64,000 nt of DNA from the NCBI GenBank assembly GCA_963931925.1, contig OZ007567.1, forward strand, positions 91,695,055 through 91,759,054. The letters are read 5' to 3'. Source of the stretch: Onchidella celtica (Eukaryota > Mollusca > Gastropoda > Systellommatophora > Onchidiidae). Below the pieces are notes generated by a model, which was given only the letters and a program-made list of their open reading frames with translations, was not told where the DNA came from and made no database searches. The position numbers and the translations under genes are program-made. Positions 47,201 through 54,700 of this stretch are shown here, piece after piece (position 1 is the stretch's first letter; every line of letters begins with the position of its first letter).

Positions 47201-48736
47201 TGAAATCTCATAATGGATATTTCTAATTTTTTGCCCACACGTGTTGTTTTAGGTTTAACTTTAGGTCTCAGCTTTCATTGTTCATAATGTGTATTTCACA
47301 GCTTGCTCTTCATTGGTTTTTTAAATTATATCTGAATTAATGGTTGGTACAAAAAAGAATGTTAAAGTAAAAGATTTCCTCTCATGTACCGGCTTTACAT
47401 ATTACATATCACGATAACATCAAGAAAGTCAGCCAGCTGGAAATAAGTGAACTAACTAGGAAAGCTAAGGACAGGATTGGGTGGAGGAGATTTTGTCGTG
47501 ACATCCACTGTAGCAGCTAACATCGATGACGATGAAGCCGACAGGTGACAGGTGACCGGCTTTATGTCACAAAGAAAGTGTTGAAGTACCAGTTGGATTT
47601 TCTATGCTCTTTCATGATCAAACAGTCTTGCAATATTTGTTTTCCTATAGATATGATCTTGATCACAGATCAACTCCACCAAGATCATCAGACCAAAGAT
47701 CAACCCCACCAAGATCATCAGATCATAAGTCAACTCCACCCAGACCAGCCAATTATAGGACAACCCCTCCCAGGTCAAACATGCAACATTTTGATGACCA
47801 AAGGTCAGCCCAGGTACCTCACTCTGGTCGGTCAGGTTCCGGCAGGGGCTATGGAGGATCCCAGAACCGTCACAGTGGACACTTTAACAGCACACCCTCA
47901 CCCAATCACCACCAGATGAGGAACTCATACACCCCATATCAGTCCCAGGCAGGTTTTGATCATAATTGATTAAATACTGTAGAGGCCACAGAAACTTGTG
48001 GGGTCCTGGCAAGGCTTGAAGCAAAGTCAAAATATGGCAAAAAGAAGGAGGCAGCAAAGTTTCGCGTTAGAAATAAAACCAAAATGATGCCATAAAACAT
48101 TTGGGTATTATTTCTTACGCAATGCTTTGCTACCTTCAACTATTTCTTTTTGCCATATTTTGTTTTAGGTTTTGATCTTAATCTTGACTTGCAGCATTTC
48201 ACATACACTGATCGTGCAGACCTGTTTTCTTTTCAATAATTTGTTCGTTGTCAAACTCTTAGCCTGTGGTTGAGTTGATTTCATGTAGCATATATTACAG
48301 CTGGAATAAAAATAAATGTTTTCTATGTCATAAAGTTTGGACTGTGTTAATTTGAAGATGCTTCAAGTTTTACTAGTGTTTTTTGTTTTTTTTTCTTCTT
48401 CTTTTCAAGGACTAACTTGCAGGTTGCAGTCTAAATTTCAGTGTTCTCAAGAGCCTTGACAGAATAGAGTTGACTGTGACATTCACCTGATTGATGAGAC
48501 TTTGTATGAATTGTCACAGATGTAATTTGTCTTCATATTTATTGTGTCCATAGTATGCTGACCGACACACAGACCAGGGACCTCAGTTTATGGGGAGTCC
48601 ACCCATGCACAACCCTGGGAAATCCCCCCACAGCTATGGTGTTCATTCAGCAATAAATTCAGAGTCTCCAAGACCAGGCTACCATCGCCCTCAACACCCG
48701 TCCACATATAGGTCTGATCTGGTTACTCAGATATGA
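8187..48736 (+). CDS. EPB41L4A: EPB41L4A-family FERM protein (band 4.1-like 4A), complete 25-exon gene
   Basis: A cortical adaptor that links membrane proteins and phosphoinositides to the actin cytoskeleton through a FERM domain; the family is found at epithelial junctions. All 25 coding exons join with matching phases and standard splice sites, apart from one GC donor, and give about 1024 residues. FERM is at about 33-310, a basic Ser-rich linker at 311-535, the conserved [21 protein letters not shown] block at about 557-578, and a Ser/Gly/Asn/Gln/His-rich tail to the end (VTQI). [30 protein letters not shown] and the LVDTDG block match EPB41L4A better than EPB41L4B or EPB41L5. The start at 8187 precedes a basic stretch and is the only in-frame ATG before the FERM domain. 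Exon coordinates are given in the next three entries. Confidence 0.93.
8341..9131 (+). mobile_element. TA-flanked MITE (Tc1/mariner/pogo type), copy 1
   Basis: 791-bp unit flanked by TA at 8339-8340 and 9132-9133. Its ends are inverted repeats: CAGTAGACAACGGTTAAAC on the left and, read from the other strand, CAGTGGGGAACGGTCAAAC on the right, both running on into TTTCGGTTT blocks. There is no transposase; the open frames inside are incidental. A TA duplication and CAGT ends point to the Tc1/mariner/pogo group. A second copy in opposite orientation lies at 29358-30140. Confidence 0.78.
10291..12976 (-). pseudogene. RTE-like LINE ORF: most of endonuclease, reverse transcriptase and C-terminal domain
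   Basis: About 890 codons without a stop. The apurinic-type endonuclease shows [39 protein letters not shown] and ASDHHLV (catalytic D-N and SDH motifs). The RT shows [50 protein letters not shown] and [11 protein letters not shown] (catalytic FADD). The C-terminal part has [28 protein letters not shown] and [15 protein letters not shown]. The stop at 10293-10291 is the first TAG of the tail repeat. The missing N-terminus lies beyond the LTR insertion at 20800-21220, so this copy is dead by interruption rather than by point decay. Confidence 0.92.
12977..14163 (+). repeat. 5' LTR of the Gmr1-like element
   Basis: 1,187 bp, starts TGTCACGAGTGGAG and ends GGGATTTGTGACA. It carries an AATAAA signal near 14055. 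Compared by eye with the 3' LTR, I found one difference (A at 13140, G at 19776). Confidence 0.95.
14165..14177 (+). promoter_or_regulatory. Primer-binding site matching tRNA-Pro
   Basis: TGGGGGCTCGTCC starts one base after the 5' LTR. It is complementary to the 3' end of tRNA-Pro and equals the first 13 bases of the well-known tRNA-Pro primer site of gammaretroviruses. The match breaks after base 14177, so priming would rest on about 13 base pairs. Confidence 0.7.
14178..15055 (+). other. Untranslated leader of the Gmr1-like element
   Basis: About 880 bases between primer site and gag ATG. T-rich, many stops in every frame, no protein motif seen. A packaging signal would be expected here but cannot be located by eye. 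Confidence 0.5.
15056..17425 (+). pseudogene. Gag, protease and integrase zinc finger of the Gmr1-like element
   Basis: One reading frame with a single internal TAG at 15332-15334. The first 93 codons are a Glu/Lys/Gln-rich coiled coil. After the TAG come the gag core ([29 protein letters not shown]), two CCHC zinc knuckles ([14 protein letters not shown] and [14 protein letters not shown]), the aspartic protease site ([11 protein letters not shown]) and the integrase HHCC finger ([12 protein letters not shown] ... YCKTCSACQ). The frame ends in TGA at the deletion junction, just after EPFKKVSV, where the integrase catalytic core should start. The TAG follows CAT in a Gln-rich run and looks like CAG to TAG decay. 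Confidence 0.92.
17411..19259 (+). pseudogene. GPY/F integrase module, reverse transcriptase and RNase H of the Gmr1-like element
   Basis: Reading frame +1 relative to gag. It opens at the deletion junction with [15 protein letters not shown], the region that normally follows the integrase core. A TGA at 17540-17542 interrupts FKP-DKV (GGA to TGA is likely). Then come [14 protein letters not shown] (GPY/F module), the RT with [38 protein letters not shown] and FFDDIA (catalytic DD), and the RNase H with [27 protein letters not shown] and [10 protein letters not shown], ending ADYLSRA. RT and RNase H are uninterrupted for 567 codons. Confidence 0.93.
19260..19612 (+). other. 3' non-coding region and polypurine tract of the Gmr1-like element
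   Basis: No open frame of note after RNase H, so there is no envelope-type gene. The last bases before the 3' LTR, TTGGGGTGGGGGATGA (about 19597-19612), form the polypurine tract used to prime plus-strand synthesis. Confidence 0.7.
19613..20799 (+). repeat. 3' LTR of the Gmr1-like element
   Basis: 1,187 bp, same length and ends as the 5' LTR, one difference noticed. It is followed by the TCCAC target duplication and the rest of the LINE. Open frames on either strand inside the LTR are incidental. Confidence 0.95.
20800..21220 (-). pseudogene. RTE-like LINE ORF: N-terminal end of the endonuclease
   Basis: Encodes [35 protein letters not shown] and [20 protein letters not shown], the N-terminal part of an apurinic-type endonuclease (the WNVRT Asn and the ESRW Glu are metal-site positions). 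The reading stops at the LTR border at 20799 and resumes at 12976 in the other fragment. An internal ATG in the RMNASSE segment is a likelier start than the GTG at 21220. Confidence 0.88.
22652..24691 (+). mobile_element. P-element-like DNA transposon, internally deleted
   Basis: 2,040-bp unit with 38-bp terminal inverted repeats (22652-22689 and 24654-24691, two mismatches) starting CAAGGAGCTTACACTATAAT. It is flanked by an exact 8-bp duplication GGATCAAC (22644-22651, 24692-24699). A second inverted segment, CCATGAGGGCAAG, lies inside each end (about 22729 and 24577). An 8-bp duplication and a P/THAP9-type transposase fragment identify the superfamily. The N-terminal THAP DNA-binding domain is missing, so it is non-autonomous. 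A (CT)n run occupies 24361-24400. Confidence 0.88.
23218..24328 (+). pseudogene. P-element/THAP9-type transposase, C-terminal half, frameshifted
   Basis: The first segment (to about 23440) reads [20 protein letters not shown]. The second, in another frame from about 23430 to the stop at 24326-24328, reads [60 protein letters not shown] and [17 protein letters not shown] with a CxxC. The TGFLGF, DHLE-FF and NNNPT-QFK blocks are diagnostic of P and THAP9 transposases. One indel near 23430-23447 separates the frames. The THAP domain and the first part of the RNase H-like fold are absent. Confidence 0.88.
24836..25857. mobile_element. Fold-back repeat element with internal minisatellite
   Basis: Bases about 24836-24925 are an imperfect inverted copy of about 25773-25857 (shared blocks: TATGAGATACC, AAAGATAATGAACC-like, GGAATAAA, TTGGATAT). 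Between them lie a 54-bp tandem array and the second copy of the repeat described at 22370. No transposase is present. Inverted arms suggest a fold-back or long-TIR non-autonomous DNA element. The target duplication was not resolved and the borders are approximate. Confidence 0.5.
24969..25325. repeat. 54-bp minisatellite, about 6.6 copies
   Basis: Head-to-tail copies of a unit containing CATTTGGCAGGGTATTGGCA and GATACAAATTTTAGATG. The unit length is a multiple of three and has no stop on either strand in one frame, so it gives open frames on both strands that are not genes. Single-base differences between units (GTCC or GACC, TTCTC or TCTCTC) are visible. Confidence 0.9.
26547..26998 (+). 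mobile_element. tRNA-derived SINE, full-length copy
   Basis: The 5' head is tRNA-like: box A GGTCTAGAGGCAAGGTGC and box B GGTTCTAAACCC at the expected spacing (26552-26605). The body contains a palindromic core, GTGCACGTTGCGCAC (about 26731-26745). The 3' part ends TTCCCAAATGGGATTAAAG and an (AAATAC)n tail. RNA polymerase III internal boxes, a body of about 380 bp and a short tail repeat define a SINE. A second, truncated copy is at 34517. It lies in EPB41L4A intron 5. Confidence 0.82.
26550..26612 (+). promoter_or_regulatory. tRNA-like Pol III promoter head of the SINE
   Basis: Box A and box B are intact, and the TCCCGGGTTCTAAACCCGG stem-loop can form a T-arm. The acceptor and anticodon parts do not make a complete cloverleaf, so this is not a functional tRNA gene. 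Confidence 0.65.
27391..28789. mobile_element. 1.4-kb non-autonomous DNA element with long terminal inverted repeats
   Basis: About 35-bp inverted repeats, ATCATGGTGCTGACCTTTTG on the left against ATCGTCATGGTGCTAACCTT read from the right. A subterminal palindrome on the right pairs GGCCTAAGTC with GACTTATGCC. Shorter inverted segments (TTTGGACTACCTA) also recur inside. There is no open frame of note and no clear target duplication, so the superfamily is unknown. It lies in intron 6. Confidence 0.68.
29358..30140 (-). mobile_element. TA-flanked MITE (Tc1/mariner/pogo type), copy 2
   Basis: 783-bp unit between TA at 29356-29357 and 30141-30142, with ends CAGTGGAGAATGGTTAAACC and its inverse. 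It matches 8341-9131 in the opposite orientation (shared AAACTGGCATTTTTCAAGCC, CAGCAGTAGTCG-like and CACATTT-type blocks). No coding. It lies in EPB41L4A intron 7. Confidence 0.78.
33411..39183 (+). CDS. EPB41L4A: EPB41L4A exons 11-18: basic and serine-rich linker
   Basis: Exons: 33411-33526, 35041-35122, 35350-35436, 35928-36041, 36364-36426, 38237-38350, 38842-38880, 39124-39183. The protein after the FERM domain is low-complexity: [17 protein letters not shown], then [12 protein letters not shown] and [15 protein letters not shown], and repeated Arg runs at exon ends (RRRR, RRRRR). Exons 13-18 all begin and end in phase 2. The SAPWE and SGLY-type motifs align with the vertebrate EPB41L4A linker. 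Exon 17 is only 39 bases long and rests on splice sites and phase alone, so it is the least certain. Confidence 0.82.
33731..33868 (-). mobile_element. LINE 3' end fragment with (ATG)n tail
   Basis: On the minus strand the piece reads [20 protein letters not shown] and GLYPDPG followed by a stop, then GGCAATGATGATGATGATGA. This is the usual C-terminal end and microsatellite tail of RTE-like LINEs and resembles the [12 protein letters not shown] end of the LINE at 10281. About 140 bp of a 5'-truncated insertion in intron 11. Confidence 0.7.
34517..34860 (+). mobile_element. tRNA-derived SINE, 5'-truncated copy
   Basis: Matches the SINE at 26547 from GGTGCAGGCATGTTGGAAGT onward, including the GTGCACGTTGCGCAC core and the TTCCCAAATGGGATTAAAG end. 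It lacks the tRNA head and has internal deletions. It ends in an AAATACAAA-type tail. Intron 11. Confidence 0.82.
36530..38060 (+). mobile_element. Tc1-like DNA transposon
   Basis: 1,531 bp flanked by TA (36528-36529, 38061-38062). About 25-bp inverted ends share TGATCAAAAGAAACGCGAAA. It holds one transposase reading frame with a single stop. Intron 15 of EPB41L4A, same strand as the gene. Confidence 0.9.
36835..37869 (+). pseudogene. Tc1-type DD34E transposase with one in-frame stop
   Basis: 344 codons from [20 protein letters not shown] to NGGHIQY. The N-terminus has two helix-turn-helix motifs for binding the inverted repeats. The catalytic triad is D in LFTDES, D in LPQDNARAH and E in [16 protein letters not shown], with 34 residues between the second D and E, the Tc1 signature. 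The GGI motif of the fold is present (MLWGGIAQN). The only damage seen is TGA at 37474-37476 after GYGR, between the first and second catalytic Asp. Without that stop the length would be normal for the family. Confidence 0.9.
39725..40196 (+). mobile_element. Short non-autonomous Helitron
   Basis: Begins TCATCTATACTATATATATT, the usual Helitron 5' terminus. It ends with a GC-rich hairpin (CCCGGGCAGGGCCGGG) about 10 bases before CTAG, followed by T. No terminal inverted repeats or target duplication, as expected for rolling-circle elements. About 470 bp, no coding. Intron 18. Confidence 0.6.
40197..41405. other. Rest of EPB41L4A intron 18, nothing recognised
   Basis: AT-rich DNA with stops in all frames. 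Neither the reading frame around 40155-40598 on the minus strand nor that near 40827-41036 shows a domain or splice support. Confidence 0.5.
41406..48736 (+). CDS. EPB41L4A: EPB41L4A exons 19-25: conserved LVDTDG block, disordered tail and PDZ ligand
   Basis: Exons: 41406-41465, 41879-41947, 43437-43517, 43915-43998, 45774-46469, 47651-47948, 48554-48736. Exons 19 and 20 encode [19 protein letters not shown] and the conserved [14 protein letters not shown] block. Exon 23 (696 bases) encodes 232 residues rich in Ser, Asn, Gln, His and Tyr, with PPSYSDV near its end. Exon 24 has four STPPR or TTPPR repeats. It can end at a GT donor after 47813, at a GC donor after 47948, or run on to a stop at 47967-47969; the first two join exon 25 in phase 0. 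Exon 25 ends VTQI, a class I PDZ ligand. Confidence 0.85.
42407..43200 (+). mobile_element. piggyBac-like remnant
   Basis: Ends are inverted: CCCACTTGAGCC on the left, CTCACTTGAGCC read from the right. TTAA follows the right end (43201-43204); the left flank is TTTA, one change from TTAA. Inside, a broken frame at about 42690-42900 is acidic ([26 protein letters not shown]) and then Ser-rich, reminiscent of the acidic N-terminus of piggyBac transposases. The catalytic domain is absent. Intron 20. Confidence 0.5.
44047..45164 (-). repeat. Solo LTR of the Gmr1-like family
   Basis: 1,118 bp, begins TGTCACAAATCCCAG and ends CACTCGTGACA: a reversed, diverged copy of the LTRs at 12977 and 19613. 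A 5-bp target duplication ACATA lies at 44042-44046 and 45165-45169. With no internal region and an intact duplication, it arose by recombination between the two LTRs of one insertion. Intron 22. Confidence 0.92.
47398..47554 (+). mobile_element. Young LINE, 5'-truncated copy 3
   Basis: About 157 bases of the same LINE 3' end as at 62-971, from ATTACATATCACGATAACAT to the ACAGGTG tail. A 10-bp target duplication ACCGGCTTTA is at 47388-47397 and 47555-47564. It ends 86 bases before the exon 24 acceptor of EPB41L4A. Confidence 0.9.
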
Positions 48737-49187
48737 GATCCAGCATTATACAGCTCTAGCTATGCATGAACTGTTTATTGTGTTTCTCAGCTGTTTATCG
48801 GAACTTCATGCACTCATTATTCTGTCCATCCTGAAAGCAGCAGCCTAGTTCAGCCTTTCATTTTTTTCTTGTTTACATTTTCAATTTTTTTCTGCTTTTG
48901 ATTTGTTTGTTGGTGTCGTGTCCCCTTAGAATGACAAAATTTTATCTCCACTTTTTGGCTGAGCTGGCTTAGACACTACTTCTACAGGCCTTCTCCATTG
49001 ATTGTCACAATATGAAGAGGATTCCATGGATAATTTGTAAGATTTACTGAAAAGGAAAAGAAAGCCGTATCTCTAAAGCTTTGAGCAGAAGAAACTTCAT
49101 TCATCACTTTCTCAAAAATGAAAAGAAGGGACATAGAACCTTGTCATTCCTTGGGGGATGATCATCCGGGCATTTTGTTTCAATAAA
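48737..49187 (+). other. EPB41L4A: EPB41L4A 3' untranslated region with candidate poly(A) signal
   Basis: Non-coding after the stop. The first AATAAA is at 49182-49187, and another lies near 49726. Which one is used cannot be told from sequence. Confidence 0.45.
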
Positions 49188-50039
49188 AGTGGAGTTATAT
49201 CACAATTTAGGATTGTAATCTGCCTCAAGTCCTTAGATCTGAACAAAGCAAAGTCCAAATCAATCCAGATGTTGCAGTGTACTTTTGATGATAGTGGGTG
49301 TTACATTCTTGTGAGCATTTTTTCCACAATTCCAACATTCTTTAAATTTATTTTTTGTTTTGAGAACAATACATGTTTAAGGGCATGTGCAGCTAAAAAA
49401 AACAAGTTTCACTATTTCTTCCTATATAACATAATTTCCCTCAAAGATTTATCCATTTGGGTTGCTGGGACATGATAAATGGACAGAATTTTTTTTTTTA
49501 TATTTATTATGTAACAGTAGTGACGGCCATCTTGGATTTTTATGATACATTTCCAGCTTTCTAATGACTTCTTATCAGTTGTTCTGAAATTTGGTATATG
49601 GTAACTTAGGACATACATAAATCTGTGTATATAAGGGTTTTGAAGTCCATTCATCCTGTCTCTCATAATTCACATCCTTTATGATTCATTTTTAATTAAT
49701 TTTCATTCAAAAATCATTCAAATAATAATAAAACAAAAATGGACAGATATATTGCAGTTTTGCTCCATACAAATGTATGATACACATTGACAAATCATCT
49801 GCAAATTTCAGCTTATTTGGACAGAAAATAAGAAAGGTAGAGGAATTTTTGTGCCGAAAATATCAATTTTAAGAAAATCGCTGGAGTTCGCAAAATTTCT
49901 ATTACAACAGTACAAAAAATTATATATCAACAAGCCTGCTTACCCGTTCAATGAACCGAAATTGTAGTGAATATTTGTTGTGATTGTTAAAAATTGATAA
50001 ATTTAAAAAATCAAAACTCACCCTAGAGATTTGTGGTAT

Positions 50040-51720
50040 TCAATCCAACACTTCTGGATACACGACATTTCTTGTTAGGTTGTTGGGTGCCAAAATGTGG
50101 ACTGCGTCTTTTGATCCAGTTCGCGACATGGCCACATATAGCATTCTATGTGAAAACACAGGAGATCTAAGGATTGAGCTTTGTTGATGGTGATTGAAAA
50201 ACATGGTCTTAAAGGGAATTGCTTTCTTTGAAAAGGGGAGGCCACTGTCTGTTGGTTGTAATATTATGCGGGGTATCATGTGTTTTTCATTTTGATAGGG
50301 CCCCGAACAAATCTGCACTTCAATAACATTTGGCAATGTTTGTGTGACAATACATCTTGTGCCGTTCATAAGTTTTGGGGGGTTTAACAAATGAAGTAAC
50401 ATAACAGGCATTCTTGTTTTTATGTTTAAAACGTGTGATGGAAGGCCGGCCAATTCAATTGAGTTTAAAAATTCAACAGGGTAGTGTGTTGCGTCATCTT
50501 CATTGGTTGCACTGTTTACAGAAAAGTAGATTTTTGGTGGAGAAGCCATCAGACCAATGAGGTGGTTGTTGATTTTACCCACTGTTTCATTCAGTGGGGC
50601 TAGTATGGCCCTTTCCGAGAGCCATTGTACATTTTCAAGATTGTCAGCAAAATCAGGAAAAACTTTGTTGATGAGGTCTTCTACAGTGGTAACTATGTTT
50701 CCCATTTCAAGCACACTGACAATGTCTGGTTCATTTACAATAGTTTTCTTTGCTTTTCCAATTTCCAAAAGTAATTTCGAGAAAGAGTCTTGATCATGAT
50801 CGCCATGTAGGTGAACGCGCATGTTGGTCGTTAGTTTCAGTATTTTTACTTCTTGCCACAGGTAAGACTTTTTGACGCAGGAATTTACAATGTCACCTCT
50901 TGTGCCGGATTGAACGACTGGCAAAATCTGCCTGAAATCTCCACTTAACAGAATTGGAATACTGCCCATTGTTTCAGTTGTTGATTTTATGTCCTTTAAA
51001 GTTCTATCCATTGCTTCAAAAACAGCTTTGTTGAGCATAGGTGCTTCGTCGACAATGATGGCACTGCAGTCTTGGATGAGTCTAGCTAATGATGTCCCTT
51101 TCTTGATTGAACACATTGGTGTGTTACACTGAGCTAGGTCTAAAGGAACCTTAAACGTACTGTGGACTGTTTGTCCGCCAGTAATGATTGTTGCAGCTAA
51201 TCCACTGCTGGCTGTGGCCATTGCAATATTACCTTCGCATCTGATTATTGCTAGAATGGTTTCAATTAGAAATGTTTTGCCGCAACCACTGGGGGCATCA
51301 AGAAAAAATATTCCTTTGGTCTTTTCCGTGACTGCTTTCATGAAGGTGTCAAACACATGTAGCTGGTCTGGTGTCATCAACGAATGATTTCGAACAGCCT
51401 TGTCTTTTTGTTTTTCGCTTCTCTTCGGTAGTCCTTTCCTATTCTCTCTGCAACATTTCTTCTTGGAACGGGAAGTCCATAAGTTTCTAGGCACTGCCCA
51501 CCCATTTCTAACATACCCAATTGTACTAAAGCAATGTTTTCTGCTTCTTCTTGGTTTATGTTGTCGTTTTAGTAGACAATGTCTTCCGTGAAGGTATTTT
51601 TATGTTCCAGCCAGAAATGCATTATGTCGCTTGGGTTACACTGAGTGATGATGATGGCCAGTAAGGAACGCAAAGCTTGTGGTGTTGCACTGATGACTGC
51701 CTCTCGCATTGTTAGATGCC
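50040..51720 (-). pseudogene. Helitron-type Pif1 helicase domain, decayed
   Basis: A 484-codon frame (51494-50040) encodes a superfamily 1B helicase: Walker A FLDAPSGCGKTFLIE, SSGLAATIITGGQTVHSTF, Walker B AIIVDEAPM, GDFRQILPVVQSG, TTNMRVHL and LYVAMSRTG (motif VI). Upstream to 51720, in another frame and past a TAA, are MHFWLEHKNTFTEDIVY and ETYGLPVPRR, the stretch before the helicase in Helitron proteins. Motif V is out of frame: TINKAQS is read one frame away near 50190. No Rep (HUH) nuclease domain was found and both termini are unresolved. The alternative, a host PIF1, is less likely given the linker type and the breaks. Confidence 0.82.
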
Positions 51721-54700
51721 AAACATTTGAACCCTAAAAGCGCAAAGTGCGTAACTTTTGCACATTGTGCCAGATACAGAAATGGATTAGGAAGCCAAAA
51801 TCAAAGTTTTCCAAATTTTACCAAAAATTAAGAATATTATTTAGCCGCAGTTGCCCTTGAAGAAGTTCATGCAAATTGCATATTGACTGATTATTTGCCT
51901 ATCACACCTTTTAGTTACAGAATGTGGCCAGTGATTCTCTTATTTTGCACATGGAACATGAATTTGGCCAAGTAAATTGAAGTAAAGCATGATGCAAGAT
52001 ATACTGGATATGAAACGTTACCCTGTGCACATTTTATTGTCAGATACATAGATCACTTCATCTCAACACAAGAAAAAAGAGGTGTTATAATACTTGGTAA
52101 TATTTTATTGGTATTTTGTAAAACATTGACATGCATATGTGTGAGTATCCTTCAAGTCTCTTGTACTTTATTTATGTTAAACACTGTACCCAGGGTTTAT
52201 GATGCATTTATAACTTTTTAAGAATTTTGACAGAATTTTTACCTGTTCTTCATCCATAAATTAAACTGCATGCTGTGATGTTCAAGTGCCTTCCTTACCA
52301 TTTTTCTCTTTCGAGAGAAACCAGAATTGCGATTTATTGAAGATTTCTTGTTCCTCTTATCTGCTCTGTATAGACATCATGTTACAGTAAATTTGACACA
52401 ATTGCCAAATATTCTTATTTTAACTAAGTTAATCATTCAGATTGTATGAGAATGCTGACAGTAACTTTAGGATAGGGGAAATAATTTCAAATTTCATAAG
52501 AACCTTAAACATGAACTGGCCATGAGTAATATTGGTTGACAGTCTGTGGGAAGTATATTATTGGGTTTCTTACCAGGCCAGTGACTGCACATTCTGTTTT
52601 GCTCTTTCCGCTTGTAGTTGGATCTTTATGAGTCTGCGATGTATATGAATTATCAGCCTGGGGTCAAAGAAGTTGAGCTTTTGCTTGTTAGCTTTAAAAT
52701 CTCCAATCCCGGAGTCCCAATCCAATTATTTGTCTCTCAAACTTGTCACAAAAGCTTTTGTAGACTCTGATGATAAATTACAGTTAAAATTCAGAACTAG
52801 CGGATTGTATGATATGTTGTTCTGTGAGGAAAAAAGGAGAAAATGCCACCACACTGCAGCCTGAAATCAGAGCACATAGCAGCTTTCTTGTGAGCAGAAA
52901 TGAAATGGTAACCCATTATTAACCATTTCCATTGTATTGTTCTGCACAAATATTTAAGACGACAAAATGGTGTGCTTTTTTTTTTCTTTGTTATTATTTT
53001 TAATATTGTTGTTTCTTACACATGCCCCCAGCTGATTCTATGAAAAGAGACAGAAATATCCAGTATGATTAGATTCTGCAATTCTTGGATCTGATGCAAA
53101 ACGTGTGACAGTTTGAGGTATTCCTTACTGCTGATTTTATAGTTTGCAAGCTGTTTTTTTTATTTTGGATGGATCTCTTATTAAAAAAATTAGACCAAAG
53201 TATATTGAAACTGAGCAAATGAACAATTCTTTTGACTCATGCCTATTGTATTCACATGTAGAGCGAAAGTAAATGAATTTTTTATTTTTTTTTGCACGAA
53301 ATGTAGCTGAACGAATTGGCTTTGTTTCATTGTTACATTAATGTGACAGTATCTGAACTGAAAAGTCCAATATGTGGTAGGTTTTCTCCATTCTCTGTTT
53401 TTCATTATACCTCATCGTTGTTTTTTCTTGGGGTCATTTTTTTTTTTAATGAGTATTTCTATTACAAGATTGTGAGATTTCCATTGATGGCTGTTTCAGT
53501 CTGAGAAAGTCTTCCTTAAATTGTTATTTCAGCGCGACGTTTTTTTTTATTTACATGAATTAGACAGGTGCAAAATCTTTACTTTTTTAGTTTCATCCCG
53601 TGTTATTTTTGGACATTTTTGCAATTGTAGTGCTTTTTTTTTTTTCATGAATGTGTTTTTTTTTGGTGAGGCATTAATCTTGGTGCTTCTGATACATGAT
53701 TTGCTTTGTAAATTTAATTTGTTGTATTATAGTTTGGAAATGGTGAAACCATTTTTACAGCCTTTTTGTGCTTTATCAAGGTGGAGTTGTGTTACATACT
53801 TAGTTGGATAACAAATCCTTAACATCTCAAGAGTGAGACTGGTTTAGAACTTTATAGAAAGTGTGCATTTTTGACATTTTTTGTAGTACTTGTTCAGGTG
53901 AATTTAACCTGTCTCTGTTATATATTTCAAGAAACTCTCTCCTTGGGTTTCCTTAGAAAATCCATCCATACGGTGCGATATATTATATGCACTTTAATAT
54001 ACATGTAAATATGTTACTTTGTAAAGTGCAGTTGTGATGCTTTTTTCATGGTGCGAAGTCTCTTTTTGAGCAGCGATGATAGCTCCTGTTTTCTGGCTTT
54101 ATATGCCTTTCATATCGATGTATAGCTACAAAAAAAATTTACAAATACATACATTCCAGGGACCATTTAGCTTTACCTCTTTGAATGATTTTTTGAACAA
54201 TTCAAAAACTGAGTAAATGCCCATAGCAAAAGAATTTGTTAGATTGACATGATGAAGGAGATAAAAATTGTCCAATAAATGTGATTTAGCCTACAAACTA
54301 TAAAAGAAGTAAATGCTGGACTGTCTTTGTATCTGATGAAGAATTTGCGAAGGTTATTTTACCATTATAAACTGGCAATTAGTTGATATGAGAGTCCTAA
54401 AGCATAGAGAATTCTATGAAATAGAAATCCATAAAATTATTCTGACTGACTCATACTGCATGAGTGTTGTTAATTGAAATGTCATAGTTTGGTTTCTGGG
54501 ACATGTATTATCCTTTGACTCAGCACTCATAGCCTGTTCCCCACATTTTAATTTAAAAAAAAAAAAAGAAAAAGGCCTTCATTAACAAGACATTAAAAGT
54601 GTAAAGGGAACAGTTGAACTCTGGTTAGGAAGATGGTGTTTTTTGGGACTATGTAGTTTTGGGTGTTCAAAGAAAGGGATAAGATTTGTTTAGTATGATG

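Noticed and set aside
49984-50187. Helitron 3' terminus at the CTAG near 50021 (minus strand)
   Set aside because: The base next to CTAG and the absence of a clear GC-rich hairpin do not fit; the ends of this decayed Helitron stay unresolved.
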